A stretch of DNA of 64,000 nucleotides from Algoriphagus formosus (GTDB lineage Bacteria; Bacteroidota; Bacteroidia; Cytophagales; Cyclobacteriaceae): assembly GCF_002807035.1 (NCBI RefSeq), contig NZ_NIUC01000002.1:801477-865476 (forward strand), in the 5' to 3' direction. The translations under genes were made by a program, and so were the position numbers. Each line of letters starts with the position of its first letter. Positions within the stretch are counted from its first letter, which is position 1. This document shows positions 1 to 8,773 of the stretch, piece after piece. The notes beneath the pieces are model-generated. The model saw only the letters and a program-made list of their open reading frames with translations, was not told the origin of the DNA and made no database searches.

Positions 1-1
1 T

Positions 2-1390
2 GGGATGGATGCCAAAATTGCCCTCACTTCCTCCCTGAATCTAGACCTGACGGTAAATCCTGACTTTTCACAAGTCGAGGTGGACAGGCAAGTGACCAAT
101 CTGGATCGGTTTGAGCTCTTTTTCCCTGAACGAAGGCAGTTTTTCCTGGAAAACGGAGACCTCTTCGCCAACTTCGGCTATAGTACCATCAGACCTTTTT
201 TTTCCAGAAGAATCGGACTCAATGCCCCGATCCAGTTTGGTGCCCGGCTCAGTGGGAAAATCAACAAAGACTGGCGAATCGGAGCCATGAATATGCAAAC
301 AGGAGCGGTGGACAGTGAAGGTCTCCCTTCCCAAAACTTCACAGTACTTGCCTTGCAAAGACAGGTCGGCTCCCGATCCAATATCACCGGAATTCTGATC
401 AACAAACAATCCCTGAATTACAATCCTGATCCGGAATCTGAGCTTCCTGTTTATAGTCAATTCAATCGAAATGTAGGTTTGGAATACAATTTGGCATCTT
501 CCAATAATCTTTGGACAGGAAAAGCCATGGTGCTGAAAAGCTTTGGGCCGGACGGCACTCAGGAGGGTTTTGTTCACGCAGCCAATCTGCGCTATGCATC
601 GGGAAACCTGACTTGGAATTGGCAGCATGAATACGTGTCTGAAAACTATACGGCTGAAGTAGGTTTTGTACCCAGAAATGGCTTTTTCAAAATCAGTCCT
701 ACAGTAGGGTACCGCTGGTTTCCCAAAAGCGAAAAAATCCTTTCTCATGGACCGGATGTGGGAACTGCCTTCTTTTTTAATACTACTGGAGAACAAACCG
801 ATAATACCACTTATGCTGCATACAATGTGAAATGGAGAAGCCAAAGCACCTTTATGCTCTGGGCAGGCTATGATTTTGTAAAGCTGCAGCGACCTTTTGA
901 CCCGACCAATTTCTCAGGAGAAACACTCCCTGCCGGAACCGTTCATACGTGGAGGGCATGGGGCACCGAATATTCCTCCAAGCCGCAAAGCTTGTTCACT
1001 TACAGCTTTTCCACACGGATGGGTGGATACTATGCAGACGGGGATCGGTACAACATCAGTACCGAACTGGGCTATCGATTCCAGCCCTATGTGAGTATCG
1101 CAATGAGCACCAATTACAACCGAATAGTACTTCCGGAGCCATGGAATACGACCAATTTTTGGCTGGTCGGCCCACGTGTGGATGTGACCATGACCAATAC
1201 CCTCTTTTTCACTGCATTCGTCCAGTACAACGAGCAGATCAAAAACATCAACCTGAATACCCGCTTCCAGTGGCGATTCCAGCCGGCTTCGGACCTTTTT
1301 ATCGTGTACACGGATAATTACCTTCCTGCTCCATTCTACACCAAAAACCGATCAATCGTGTTGAAATTCACCTATTGGTGGAATATTTAA
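2..1390 (+). CDS. DUF5916-type outer-membrane protein, C-terminal part (5' end outside window)
   Basis: The reading frame is open from the first bases, so the 5' end lies outside the window; about 461 residues are visible. The segment near the visible N-terminus (FSQVEVDRQVTNLDRFELFF, then PERRQFFLENGDLF) is the hallmark of DUF5916 proteins. In that family a carbohydrate-binding-family-9-like domain precedes a C-terminal region predicted to be an outer-membrane barrel. The rest alternates aromatic and polar residues like membrane strands and ends in the aromatic FTYWWNI. A role at the outer membrane is inference and the substrate is unknown. The stop codon overlaps the stop of the convergent FMN-binding gene, so no terminator fits between them. 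Confidence 0.8.
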   Translation, partial: GMDAKIALTSSLNLDLTVNPDFSQVEVDRQVTNLDRFELFFPERRQFFLENGDLFANFGYSTIRPFFSRRIGLNAPIQFGARLSGKINKDWRIGAMNMQTGAVDSEGLPSQNFTVLALQRQVGSRSNITGILINKQSLNYNPDPESELPVYSQFNRNVGLEYNLASSNNLWTGKAMVLKSFGPDGTQEGFVHAANLRYASGNLTWNWQHEYVSENYTAEVGFVPRNGFFKISPTVGYRWFPKSEKILSHGPDVGTAFFFNTTGEQTDNTTYAAYNVKWRSQSTFMLWAGYDFVKLQRPFDPTNFSGETLPAGTVHTWRAWGTEYSSKPQSLFTYSFSTRMGGYYADGDRYNISTELGYRFQPYVSIAMSTNYNRIVLPEPWNTTNFWLVGPRVDVTMTNTLFFTAFVQYNEQIKNINLNTRFQWRFQPASDLFIVYTDNYLPAPFYTKNRSIVLKFTYWWNI

Positions 1391-1953
1391 GGCACTAGCC
1401 AAGTACCCTCCCAATCTTTTTCTTTAGCAAATAGTACTCGAAGGTGCCCTTCTTTGCGAAGCTGCAATACCTCGATTTCCAAAGGCTCCAAGTCCAAAAC
1501 GGTGAAAAAGTGATTTTCTAAATCTCCTTGGTTCCATCCTTCCTGAGGATTAGAAATGGGAATTCCTGGAGTTTGGACTCCGCTATATTCAGACCTTCGG
1601 TGGGTTGGAATGGTCTCCCAAAGTTTTTCAGCCAATTCATTCTGAAAATGGAGCTTAGCCTGAGTCTTTACCCGGATTTGAACCTGCTTTTTGGGATGGT
1701 AAAAATGAAGCGTAGCATTCGGATTGGACTTCAAATCTGAACATTTCTCGGATCGGTAATCGGTGTAGACAAAAAAATGAAGTTCCTCACTTACCTTTCT
1801 TAGCACCACCGTACGAACTGAGGGAAAATCCCCAGAAACCGTACCCAAATTTACCCAATGAAAGGGGTGCTTCACGTCCAAGGCTCCACGATGCAGCTCA
1901 TGCTTAACTGCCTGCCAGATTCCTTCCAGCGTTTCTTCTTTTGAAAAAAGCAT
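1387..1953 (-). CDS. pyridoxamine 5'-phosphate oxidase family FMN-binding protein
   Basis: 188 residues, the usual size of the small PNPOx-like split-barrel family. The N-terminal half has the split-barrel pattern (VNLGTVSGDFPSVRTVVLRK, then LHFFVYTDYRSEK and ATLHFYHPKKQVQIRVK), where FMN phosphate would bind through the Arg/Lys residues. The C-terminal PNPOx dimerisation motif is not obvious, so true PdxH activity is uncertain; it is better called an FMN-dependent PNPOx-like protein. It starts one base into the stop of the upstream CPXCG zinc-ribbon gene (TAATG overlap), so the two are probably co-transcribed and translationally coupled. It also overlaps the convergent DUF5916 gene by four bases. 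Confidence 0.85.
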   Translation of the reverse strand: MLFSKEETLEGIWQAVKHELHRGALDVKHPFHWVNLGTVSGDFPSVRTVVLRKVSEELHFFVYTDYRSEKCSDLKSNPNATLHFYHPKKQVQIRVKTQAKLHFQNELAEKLWETIPTHRRSEYSGVQTPGIPISNPQEGWNQGDLENHFFTVLDLEPLEIEVLQLRKEGHLRVLFAKEKDWEGTWLVP

Positions 1954-2135
1954 TATTGTTCGATGGAATTTGCCTCAAAATAAACCAGTTCCCCCTCCTC
2001 AAACTCCACCTGAAGCTCGATAGGATTACAGCAAACTTCACAATCCTCAATGTACTCCTGACGAGAAACCGAGGGATCGAGAAGCATAGAAATCTCCTGA
2101 AAGCAATGGGGACATTGGAAGAAGTGTTCGTACAT
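1953..2135 (-). CDS. CPXCG-motif cysteine-rich small protein
   Basis: A 60-residue protein with paired cysteines C8-P-H-C11 and C32-x-x-C35-C36, the pattern of the CPXCG cysteine-rich family, which probably folds as a zinc ribbon. The tail is acidic. No function is established for the family. It overlaps the start of the PNPOx-like gene by one base and so forms a two-gene unit with it. It is short enough to be missed by automated calling, but the cysteine spacing and coupled stop/start support it. Confidence 0.8.
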   Translation of the reverse strand: MYEHFFQCPHCFQEISMLLDPSVSRQEYIEDCEVCCNPIELQVEFEEGELVYFEANSIEQ

Positions 2136-2157
2136 GAAAATAAAACAGATGAAGGGG

Positions 2158-2197
2158 TAAAAAGTTAAGGCCTGGATTTCAAACCCAAGCCTTAACT
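2158..2197 (-). terminator. intrinsic terminator after the BNR-propeller gene
   Basis: A 9-bp inverted repeat (AGTTAAGGC at 2163-2171, GCCTTAACT at 2189-2197) is followed on the minus strand by a run of five T. It sits between the 2301-5417 gene and the next minus-strand gene at 2135. A second hairpin (TATCCTGCT 2208-2216 / AGCAGGATA 2225-2233) lies just upstream without a good T-run. Confidence 0.65.
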
Positions 2198-2300
2198 CAA
2201 TTTTAGCTATCCTGCTATTCCGAAAGCAGGATAGAAAACTTTTAAGTAAAAATTCCTGCTTCTGGAGAAGCAGAACAGCCAGAACGCTGATTCCTTTTCC

Positions 2301-5300
2301 TTAATCCTTCTTCGGAACCAAAATCGGAATCTTTTGGTCAATCATGGACTTTTCTAAGGCTTGGGTAGAAGCCATTACCCCTTCAACTTGTGCTTTTACT
2401 TTTGAGAAAACACTCAAAAGGTCTTTGGCTCGCTGCTTTTGCCCTTCTGTAATCGGCGGCTCGCCCTCATTGATCGCACCGTAGATATGCAAGAGATCGG
2501 CATCCAGTTTATTCGGGAAGTTGATCACATCCTGGAAGGTCTTCTGCTTGGTCTGAATCAATTCTGACTCGGCTTCATCGATGGCTGTCAGTACTTCTTT
2601 GGCCTGATTATGCCAAGTCTCGTATTTCTCAGCATCCACTCTTTCTGACAAGTCTTTGATCTGACCTCTAAGGCTTCGCAGGTCTTCCGCCATTTTTCGA
2701 GTTGAAATAATAGCTTCCCGAAGATTGGTCAGCTGCGCATACTGCTCTTGATATTGAGCTGCGTTAGCCGTCCACCTTGGGTCGGGTTTAACTTCTAATT
2801 CCTTGCTGATTTCCTGGTCTCCGTAGCGCATCACCAACTTGTATTTGCCAGGAATGACCCGCTGGGCTGAAGAACCTATTCCAGAGAAAACTCCTTTCAC
2901 TGACTCAAAAGAATCCAAACTCAAATCCCAATTCAGTCGATTCATACCCGTTTTCTTTTTGATTTTTCCGGTTTTTGCGTCCGAATCAGTGGTGAATTTG
3001 CGAAGCACTTTACCACTCATATCCTGAAATTCGGCTTCCAAAAGCACCGAATCCACATTTCCCTTCAGGTAATACATCACAGAAAATCCGGGATAAGGAT
3101 TTTGCCCAACTTGGGGATCATTTCCGCGGAAAGCAAAATCACGAATCGCAGCCTCAGGTTCGTACACATAGAAGTCAGCATCAGCAGCAGCTTTCAGTTC
3201 ATACAGCGGATTCAAATCATCCATCACCCAAAATGCTCTTCCAGAAGTAGCAATGATCATATCATTGTCCTGAATCATCAGGTCATTAATCGGAACTACG
3301 GGCAAGTTCTGCTGAAATTTCTCCCATTTTTGACCACCATTGAAAGAGACATAAAGCCCCGTTTCGGTACCTGCATACAGCAAGTCCTTCTGGTTAGGAT
3401 CTTCCCTTACTACACGAACAAAAGCTTCTTCCGCAATTCCATTCACCATGCGGGTCCAAGTAGATCCGTAATCACTAGACTTAAAAATATGCGGGGTGAA
3501 ATCATTGTACTTGTAGCTCGTGAAAGCCACATAAACGGTAGCAGGATCATGAGGAGAAACCTCGATCTGATTGACCATGCCTTCCGGCGTATTGGGGATG
3601 GTGATATTGGACCAGCTTTGGCCTCCATCCTTGGTGACATGAAGCAACCCATCGTCCGCACCGGCATACAAAACATCTGGAGTATGAGGAGATTCCGCGA
3701 GATACATGATCGTATGAAAAACTTCCCCACCTGCCCCCTCATTGGTAATCGGTCCACCGCCATAGTCTAGATGAGCAGGGTCATTCTTGGTCAAGTCAGG
3801 AGACACTTCCTCCCAACTCAAACCTCGGTTGGTAGTCTTCAAAATCACATTTCCTGCATGATAGATTACTGAAGGATCATGCTTGGAAGCGATGATAGGA
3901 GCATTCCAGTTGAAACGATATTTGACTTCAGCAGGCTTGGAAGCCAAGCCTTGGTAAGGATAGGCCATCACGTCTTTTTCCTGCTTGGTTTTAGCATTCC
4001 ACTCGGTGATGATACCCTGATAACAACCAGAATAGATATAAATGGGGTTTTCTGGATCAAAAGCCGAAAAAGCAGACTCGCAACCTCCCACTGGATAAAA
4101 CTCATCCCAGCCAATTCCTGAACCATTGGCACGGGAGGCTAAAGAAACGGATGAATTATCCTGCTGGCCTCCATAAATGCGATAAGGGAATTGCTGATCC
4201 ACATTTACCCGATAGAATTGAGCGGTAGGCTGATTATCCTGACGGGACCAATTTTTACCGCCATCGATAGACACATTCCCTCCCCCGTCATTGGCGTTGA
4301 CCATGTATTGGGGATGCTCCGGATTGATCCAAAGCTGATGATTGTCGCCGTGGCGGGTTCGAAGGTTAACAAATGTCTTCCCCCCATCCTTGGACTCCAC
4401 CAAAGGTGCATTCATGATATACACTGTCTCCGACTCAGTTGGGTGAGCCAAAATATGCATGTAATACCAAGAGCGTGCACGAAGCAACCGGTCTTCATTT
4501 ACCAATTTCCAGGTTTTCCCCGCATCATTAGATCGGTAAAGCCCACCGTCTTCGGCTTCGATGATAGCCCAGACAATATTATTATTGGCCCGGGAAACGG
4601 ATATTCCGATTTTTCCCATGACTCCTTTTGGCAGGCCTTCGCTGAGTTTGGTCCAGGTTTTTCCCATATCCGAGGACTTGTAGATTCCTGAACCGGGACC
4701 TCCACTCTGTACTTTCCAAGGAAAACGACGGTGATCCCAATAGGCTGCATAGATCATCCGGGGATTAGTCATATCCATGCTGAGATCCGAAACACCGGAA
4801 TTTTCATTCACATAATGAACTTTTTCCCAAGTTTCCCCTCCGTCTTCCGAGCGGTAGATTCCCCGGGCATCGGTCGCGCCGTAGGGACTTCCCTGTCCGC
4901 CTACGATGACTAGGTCAGGATTGCTTGGATGAACAACTATCTTCGAAATCTGTCGAATCTCAGAAAGCCCCATATGCTTCCAGGTCTTTCCTCCATCAAC
5001 TGATTTGTACACTCCGTCTCCATGGGAAGTCATGACTCCTCTGACAGGCGCTTCGCCCATTCCGACATAGACTACATTTGGATCGGACTCCGCAACGGTG
5101 ATGGCACCCACGGATGCCGTACCAAAGAATCCGTCTGAAACATTGAACCAGCTTTCTCCGGCATCGGTGGTTTTCCATACTCCACCGACTGAGCCTTGAT
5201 AGAAAGTCATGGGTTCCTGAACGACTCCTGCCACGGCCGTCGCCCGACCTCCCCTGAAAGGACCGACAAGACGAAATTCCATGGCATTGTAAAGTGCGGT

Positions 5301-5417
5301 ATCATAAGTGGCTTCTTGAGCCGGCTCAGATTTCTTTTTGGATTTCTGTGAAAAGGCACTTTCGGGTGAAAAAAGCAAAAGCAACCCTAGCAAAAGGGGG
5401 CTGAATTTTAAATGCAT
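2301..5417 (-). CDS. secreted BNR/sortilin-like beta-propeller protein (glycosyl hydrolase-like)
   Basis: 1038 residues with a signal peptide (LLLGLLLLFSPESAFSQ, cleavage near residue 23), so exported. Residues of about 50-760 hold many BNR/Asp-box-like repeats (S-x-D-x-G-x-T-W, for example SVDGGKTWKHMGL, SEDGGETWEKV, SNDAGKTWKLV, SSDYGSTWTRM), the mark of VPS10/sortilin-type or sialidase-like propellers. Such genes are often annotated glycosyl hydrolase in Bacteroidota, but no sialidase catalytic set is recognisable. The C-terminal 270 residues contain a beta domain and a helical Lys/Glu-rich segment. It stands alone, with a terminator downstream. The 224-bp region before its start also carries the three palindromes of the divergent ATPase gene. 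Substrate unknown. Confidence 0.85.
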   Translation of the reverse strand: MHLKFSPLLLGLLLLFSPESAFSQKSKKKSEPAQEATYDTALYNAMEFRLVGPFRGGRATAVAGVVQEPMTFYQGSVGGVWKTTDAGESWFNVSDGFFGTASVGAITVAESDPNVVYVGMGEAPVRGVMTSHGDGVYKSVDGGKTWKHMGLSEIRQISKIVVHPSNPDLVIVGGQGSPYGATDARGIYRSEDGGETWEKVHYVNENSGVSDLSMDMTNPRMIYAAYWDHRRFPWKVQSGGPGSGIYKSSDMGKTWTKLSEGLPKGVMGKIGISVSRANNNIVWAIIEAEDGGLYRSNDAGKTWKLVNEDRLLRARSWYYMHILAHPTESETVYIMNAPLVESKDGGKTFVNLRTRHGDNHQLWINPEHPQYMVNANDGGGNVSIDGGKNWSRQDNQPTAQFYRVNVDQQFPYRIYGGQQDNSSVSLASRANGSGIGWDEFYPVGGCESAFSAFDPENPIYIYSGCYQGIITEWNAKTKQEKDVMAYPYQGLASKPAEVKYRFNWNAPIIASKHDPSVIYHAGNVILKTTNRGLSWEEVSPDLTKNDPAHLDYGGGPITNEGAGGEVFHTIMYLAESPHTPDVLYAGADDGLLHVTKDGGQSWSNITIPNTPEGMVNQIEVSPHDPATVYVAFTSYKYNDFTPHIFKSSDYGSTWTRMVNGIAEEAFVRVVREDPNQKDLLYAGTETGLYVSFNGGQKWEKFQQNLPVVPINDLMIQDNDMIIATSGRAFWVMDDLNPLYELKAAADADFYVYEPEAAIRDFAFRGNDPQVGQNPYPGFSVMYYLKGNVDSVLLEAEFQDMSGKVLRKFTTDSDAKTGKIKKKTGMNRLNWDLSLDSFESVKGVFSGIGSSAQRVIPGKYKLVMRYGDQEISKELEVKPDPRWTANAAQYQEQYAQLTNLREAIISTRKMAEDLRSLRGQIKDLSERVDAEKYETWHNQAKEVLTAIDEAESELIQTKQKTFQDVINFPNKLDADLLHIYGAINEGEPPITEGQKQRAKDLLSVFSKVKAQVEGVMASTQALEKSMIDQKIPILVPKKD

Positions 5418-5511
5418 GATTGATTGGGTTTGGTGGTAAGCAGTAAGTTACAAAAGGCTGGGAAAAATGAGTACAGAAAACAAAAATTAGCTTTTCTAAA
5501 AAATATATAAT

Positions 5512-5601
5512 TGACGGAATTTACATGAATTGAGTCAATTGACTAACGGAATTTACGTTAATTGCGTCAGTCTACTGACGGAATTTACATTAATTGCGTC
5601 A
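5512..5601. repeat. three tandem 26-bp imperfect palindromes, exact 32-bp period (candidate operators)
   Basis: Copies lie at 5512-5537, 5544-5569 and 5576-5601. Each reads TGACGGAATT, a 6-bp centre, then AATTGCGTCA, with one or two changes. The outer TGACG/CGTCA arms make each copy an inverted repeat. The starts are exactly 32 bp apart, about three turns of B-DNA, so dimeric proteins on all three would lie on one face. They sit between divergent genes, 68 bp upstream of the ATPase start and 95 bp from the propeller gene start. Too few and too palindromic for a CRISPR array, and the 6-bp spacers differ. Confidence 0.85.
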
Positions 5602-5668
5602 GTTTAATTTGGATTTATTGAATGAATAAGTCAATTTTGGATTGATATTCAGTTATTTAACACATTCA

Positions 5669-6811
5669 ATGGTAATTTATCCAAGAGGGATTCGATCGGT
5701 TTTCGAAAAAAAGCTCAAGCCAAACAAGGTACTGATGCTGATCGGGCCAAGGAGAGTAGGTAAGACTGCCTTTATTCGAACATATATTTCTCAATGGAAA
5801 TCAGAGGAAACACTGATTCTGAACGGTGATGACGTCACAGATGCAGCACTGGTAAAGGAAAGGTCCGTCGCAAATTATACCCGATTACTGGCAGGTAAAA
5901 AACTGCTGGTCATCGACGAAGCGCAGCATATTCCTGATATCGGAATGATTCTAAAGCTAATTGTAGATACCATCGAGGGAATTCATGTGATCGCTACGGG
6001 ATCATCTGCTTTTGACCTGCATCAGCAAGTAGGCGAGCCATTGGTCGGACGGAAAAATACCCTTTACCTATTTCCTTTGGCTCAGATGGAATTCAAGGAG
6101 CGGGAAGATTACAAGACTACACTTGAAAAGCGTGAGGAACGACTCATTTTTGGAGGCTATCCCGAATTGATTCAATATCCCACGTGGAAAGACAAAGAGG
6201 ATTACCTGTACCAAATCATGAATGATTACCTACTGAAGGACATTTTGATGGTGGACGGAATCAAAAACTCCGAGAAGCTTTATTCCTTGTTGAGACTTAT
6301 TGCCTTTCAGGTCGGAAAAGAAGTCTCACTGGAAGAGCTGGGTCGCCAGCTCAGCATGTCAAAAAACACGGTAGAAAGGTATCTCGATATGCTATCCAAA
6401 GTTTTTGTGGTGTACCGAATCGGCGGATTCAGTAAAAATCTAAGGAAGGAAATCGTCAAAAACAGCCGTTGGTATTTTTATGACAATGGGGTACGAAATG
6501 CCTTGATCCAGAACTTCAATCGCCTGAATCTAAGGACGGATGTGGGCGAACTTTGGGAAAATTATTTAGCAGCCGAGCGCCTTAAATTCCAGAGTTATAC
6601 TCAAATACACTGCAACAATTACTTCTGGAGGACTTACGATCAGCAAGAATTGGATTGGGTAGAAGAAGAAGGTGATCAATTGAGAAGCTATGAGTTCAAA
6701 TACTCTTTAAATAAAACCCCAAAAGCCCCGGCTGCTTGGTCAAAAGCCTATCCGGATGCAAGTTTTGAGGTAGTTCATTCGGGGAATTATTTGGATTGGA
6801 TTGGGGGGTGA
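5669..6811 (+). CDS. AAA ATPase with C-terminal DUF4143 domain
   Basis: 380 residues from the ATG at 5669; an in-frame TTG at 5642 is possible but gives an atypical N-terminus. A Walker A motif (GPRRVGKT, residues 26-33) and Walker B (LLVIDEAQ, near residue 88) define the P-loop domain. A sensor-like IHVIATGSSAFDL follows, then a winged-helix-like segment and the DUF4143 region, which has a nuclease-like ending (QELDWVEEEGD ... SYEFKYS). The family is widespread, often strain-variable, and of unknown function. Three 26-bp palindromes directly upstream suggest tight control. A 197-bp spacer without recognisable features follows. Confidence 0.85.
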   Translation: MVIYPRGIRSVFEKKLKPNKVLMLIGPRRVGKTAFIRTYISQWKSEETLILNGDDVTDAALVKERSVANYTRLLAGKKLLVIDEAQHIPDIGMILKLIVDTIEGIHVIATGSSAFDLHQQVGEPLVGRKNTLYLFPLAQMEFKEREDYKTTLEKREERLIFGGYPELIQYPTWKDKEDYLYQIMNDYLLKDILMVDGIKNSEKLYSLLRLIAFQVGKEVSLEELGRQLSMSKNTVERYLDMLSKVFVVYRIGGFSKNLRKEIVKNSRWYFYDNGVRNALIQNFNRLNLRTDVGELWENYLAAERLKFQSYTQIHCNNYFWRTYDQQELDWVEEEGDQLRSYEFKYSLNKTPKAPAAWSKAYPDASFEVVHSGNYLDWIGG

Positions 6812-7008
6812 AACAGCCTCCGATATGCTTTTAAAACTCATTTTAAAAAAGGAATTAGATTAACTCTATCTACACAGCTAGATTCCGCATTTAAAATAAA
6901 TAGGCTTCAAATGCAGATTTTATTTTAAGCTTTATCTAAACAGTTCCATTCTCTTGAAATCTATAACCATAAAGGGAATTAACCAGAAAGGAAACCCAAG
7001 ACCTCAAA

Positions 7009-8121
7009 TTATCTCCCAGGAATTAAAGGAAAAGTGATTCCTATTGAATTTATCCAGTCACTATCATTAGAGCCTACAAAAACCTCATACTTGATCCTGA
7101 ATGAAGATTTTACCAGTACATCCAAACCGAACTTATTTTTATTAAACTCAAAAAATGAGCCTGTATCATCACCAACATACCTACCATAAAAAATACTTAC
7201 AGGTGTATCTTTGACCCCGAAAAGCCAGCCAACATTTATGAATGAGGAGTTTTCTAATTGAACTTTATTTTCTTGGTTTCGGCTGAAAAACTGGTAAAAT
7301 TCGGCTCCAATAAATGCTCCGTGCTTAAATTGTGTCCATTTATTGAATTTATTGGTTTTGAACACCAAAGAAACCTCTTCTCTGAAAGGAAACTGATCCC
7401 CTAGCAAACTAGCTCCCATACTTATATCAAAGTCGATGGTAGCGCCATTTGCCTCGAAGTTACCATAAGTAACTATCCCAAGCTTCCCAGTTTCATCGAT
7501 TTTTATGTCTTTATTGAATGTTCTCTTTTCATATTTTTTAAACCATTCTTTTTCGACCATTTCTTTCTTGATTACCTCTGAAAATCCAGCATCTTTCAAC
7601 ACCAAAAGTTCATCTATTTCTCCTACATATAAATTCACCTCTAGCATCTCTGGCTGATAAGTAAAAATAACCTCATGGCGGAAGGTTGGTAATACCTCTC
7701 CGTCAAAATTCTTGAATCGTATCTCATTCCTTTCTATGACCCGAATTTGTTTTGTTCCGGGACTAAAGCGGATTTGGTAAGAATTTTTACTAAAATCCAA
7801 ATCTAGTTTAGCTATGAACTCTAGAAAAGAGTCAATGTCTTTCTCAAAACCAGCAAACTCTTCGAAAGCAGTAATGTTCAATGCTACGAAAGACAATTTT
7901 TTCTGCCCTTCCAAGTAAATCGCCAAAGAATCGTTCACCCTTCTCAGTTCAATTTCATCCTCATAGTAAGATCTTTCAGCAGATTTATAATTGATGCTTT
8001 CCTTTGGTTGAATGAGGTTGTATTCAGGATAAAGTGGCGGATTAGTCTCACCAGTCTGGGCGAATGAACGAAAAACTGTCAAAAGCAAAAAGCTGATAAA
8101 GATTAGGCTAGTTTTATTCAT
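7009..8121 (-). CDS. secreted protein of ECF-sigma cassette, unknown function
   Basis: 370 residues with a signal peptide (SLIFISFLLLTVFRSFAQ, cleavage near residue 22). Not recognised as a named family. The middle is charged; roughly residues 200-370 show alternating strands (ISMGASLLGD, HGAFIGAEFYQFF, INVGWLFGV) like a small outer-membrane barrel, ending with the proline GITFPLIPGR. The start overlaps the end of the membrane-protein gene upstream by 8 bp, so it is the third gene of the sigma-factor cassette and may be the sensed or effector component (inference). Confidence 0.7.
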   Translation of the reverse strand: MNKTSLIFISFLLLTVFRSFAQTGETNPPLYPEYNLIQPKESINYKSAERSYYEDEIELRRVNDSLAIYLEGQKKLSFVALNITAFEEFAGFEKDIDSFLEFIAKLDLDFSKNSYQIRFSPGTKQIRVIERNEIRFKNFDGEVLPTFRHEVIFTYQPEMLEVNLYVGEIDELLVLKDAGFSEVIKKEMVEKEWFKKYEKRTFNKDIKIDETGKLGIVTYGNFEANGATIDFDISMGASLLGDQFPFREEVSLVFKTNKFNKWTQFKHGAFIGAEFYQFFSRNQENKVQLENSSFINVGWLFGVKDTPVSIFYGRYVGDDTGSFFEFNKNKFGLDVLVKSSFRIKYEVFVGSNDSDWINSIGITFPLIPGR

Positions 8122-8773
8122 TTATTCTTTTGTTTAGTTGATTATAGATGGAAGTCGGATTTTGCTTTGCAGATGCTTCCATGGGGTAGCCCTGCAATTC
8201 ACGCAAAAGATTAAATTTTTCTACAACCATGGTTTGATCTGGAACATTCTCCTTATCCATTTTTTGGAGATTTCTTTTCAACCGCATAGCCGCTGGACTC
8301 AATTTCTTCTCTTCATGCAAGTCACTATATAACTGCTCGTTAGAAGCGATTTCGAGCGGTTTTATAGGTTCAGCGACAATGCTTTTGAAAATCGATATTT
8401 CATCAGAAAACACTGCTTTTGTCTCTGGCTGCTTTGCTATTTCTTTTACCTCAGTTTTCTGCACAGGAATTCTTCTCTCAATCAAATCTGGAACTTGAAA
8501 GTCCAAAACTGGATTTTCAAGTTCTGGAAAATCATGAACTGAATTGCTAGCTATCAAGTCGATTTCTTGACCTGCGATTTCAACAGGTTTTGAATTTTTT
8601 AGCAAAGAGAGACCGAAACCAAGAATCACCATTGCGGCTACCATCCACGGCCAAAAAAGCCTCAATTTCGATTTTTTTCGGGTTTGAATTTTTTCCCAAA
8701 TCATCTCCTTCCGAAAATCGATATCTTCGGGCAAGGCAGCTTTCTTGTCAATATTTTTTATATCAAGAGGCAT
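8114..8773 (-). CDS. single-pass membrane protein, probable anti-sigma factor
   Basis: 219 residues. An N-terminal cytoplasmic segment of about 40 residues (opening PLDIKNIDKKAALPEDIDFR) precedes one membrane span (WPWMVAAMVILGFGLSLL), then a long polar periplasmic part. This layout, plus an 11-bp overlap with the end of the ECF sigma gene, is typical of anti-sigma factors. No zinc-binding HxxxCxxC motif is present, so the assignment rests on context and topology. It overlaps the following secreted-protein gene by 8 bp. Confidence 0.65.
   Translation of the reverse strand: MPLDIKNIDKKAALPEDIDFRKEMIWEKIQTRKKSKLRLFWPWMVAAMVILGFGLSLLKNSKPVEIAGQEIDLIASNSVHDFPELENPVLDFQVPDLIERRIPVQKTEVKEIAKQPETKAVFSDEISIFKSIVAEPIKPLEIASNEQLYSDLHEEKKLSPAAMRLKRNLQKMDKENVPDQTMVVEKFNLLRELQGYPMEASAKQNPTSIYNQLNKRINE

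Noticed and set aside
68-844. Long minus-strand ORF inside the DUF5916 gene
   Set aside because: Antisense shadow of a gene with clear family motifs; no family resemblance of its own.
3102-3770. Long plus-strand ORF inside the BNR-propeller gene (also 4191-4691)
   Set aside because: Antisense to repeated Asp-box coding sequence; no start context or homologous motif.
5512-5601. CRISPR-like array
   Set aside because: Only three copies, spacers of 6 bp, each repeat palindromic over its whole length, no cas genes nearby.
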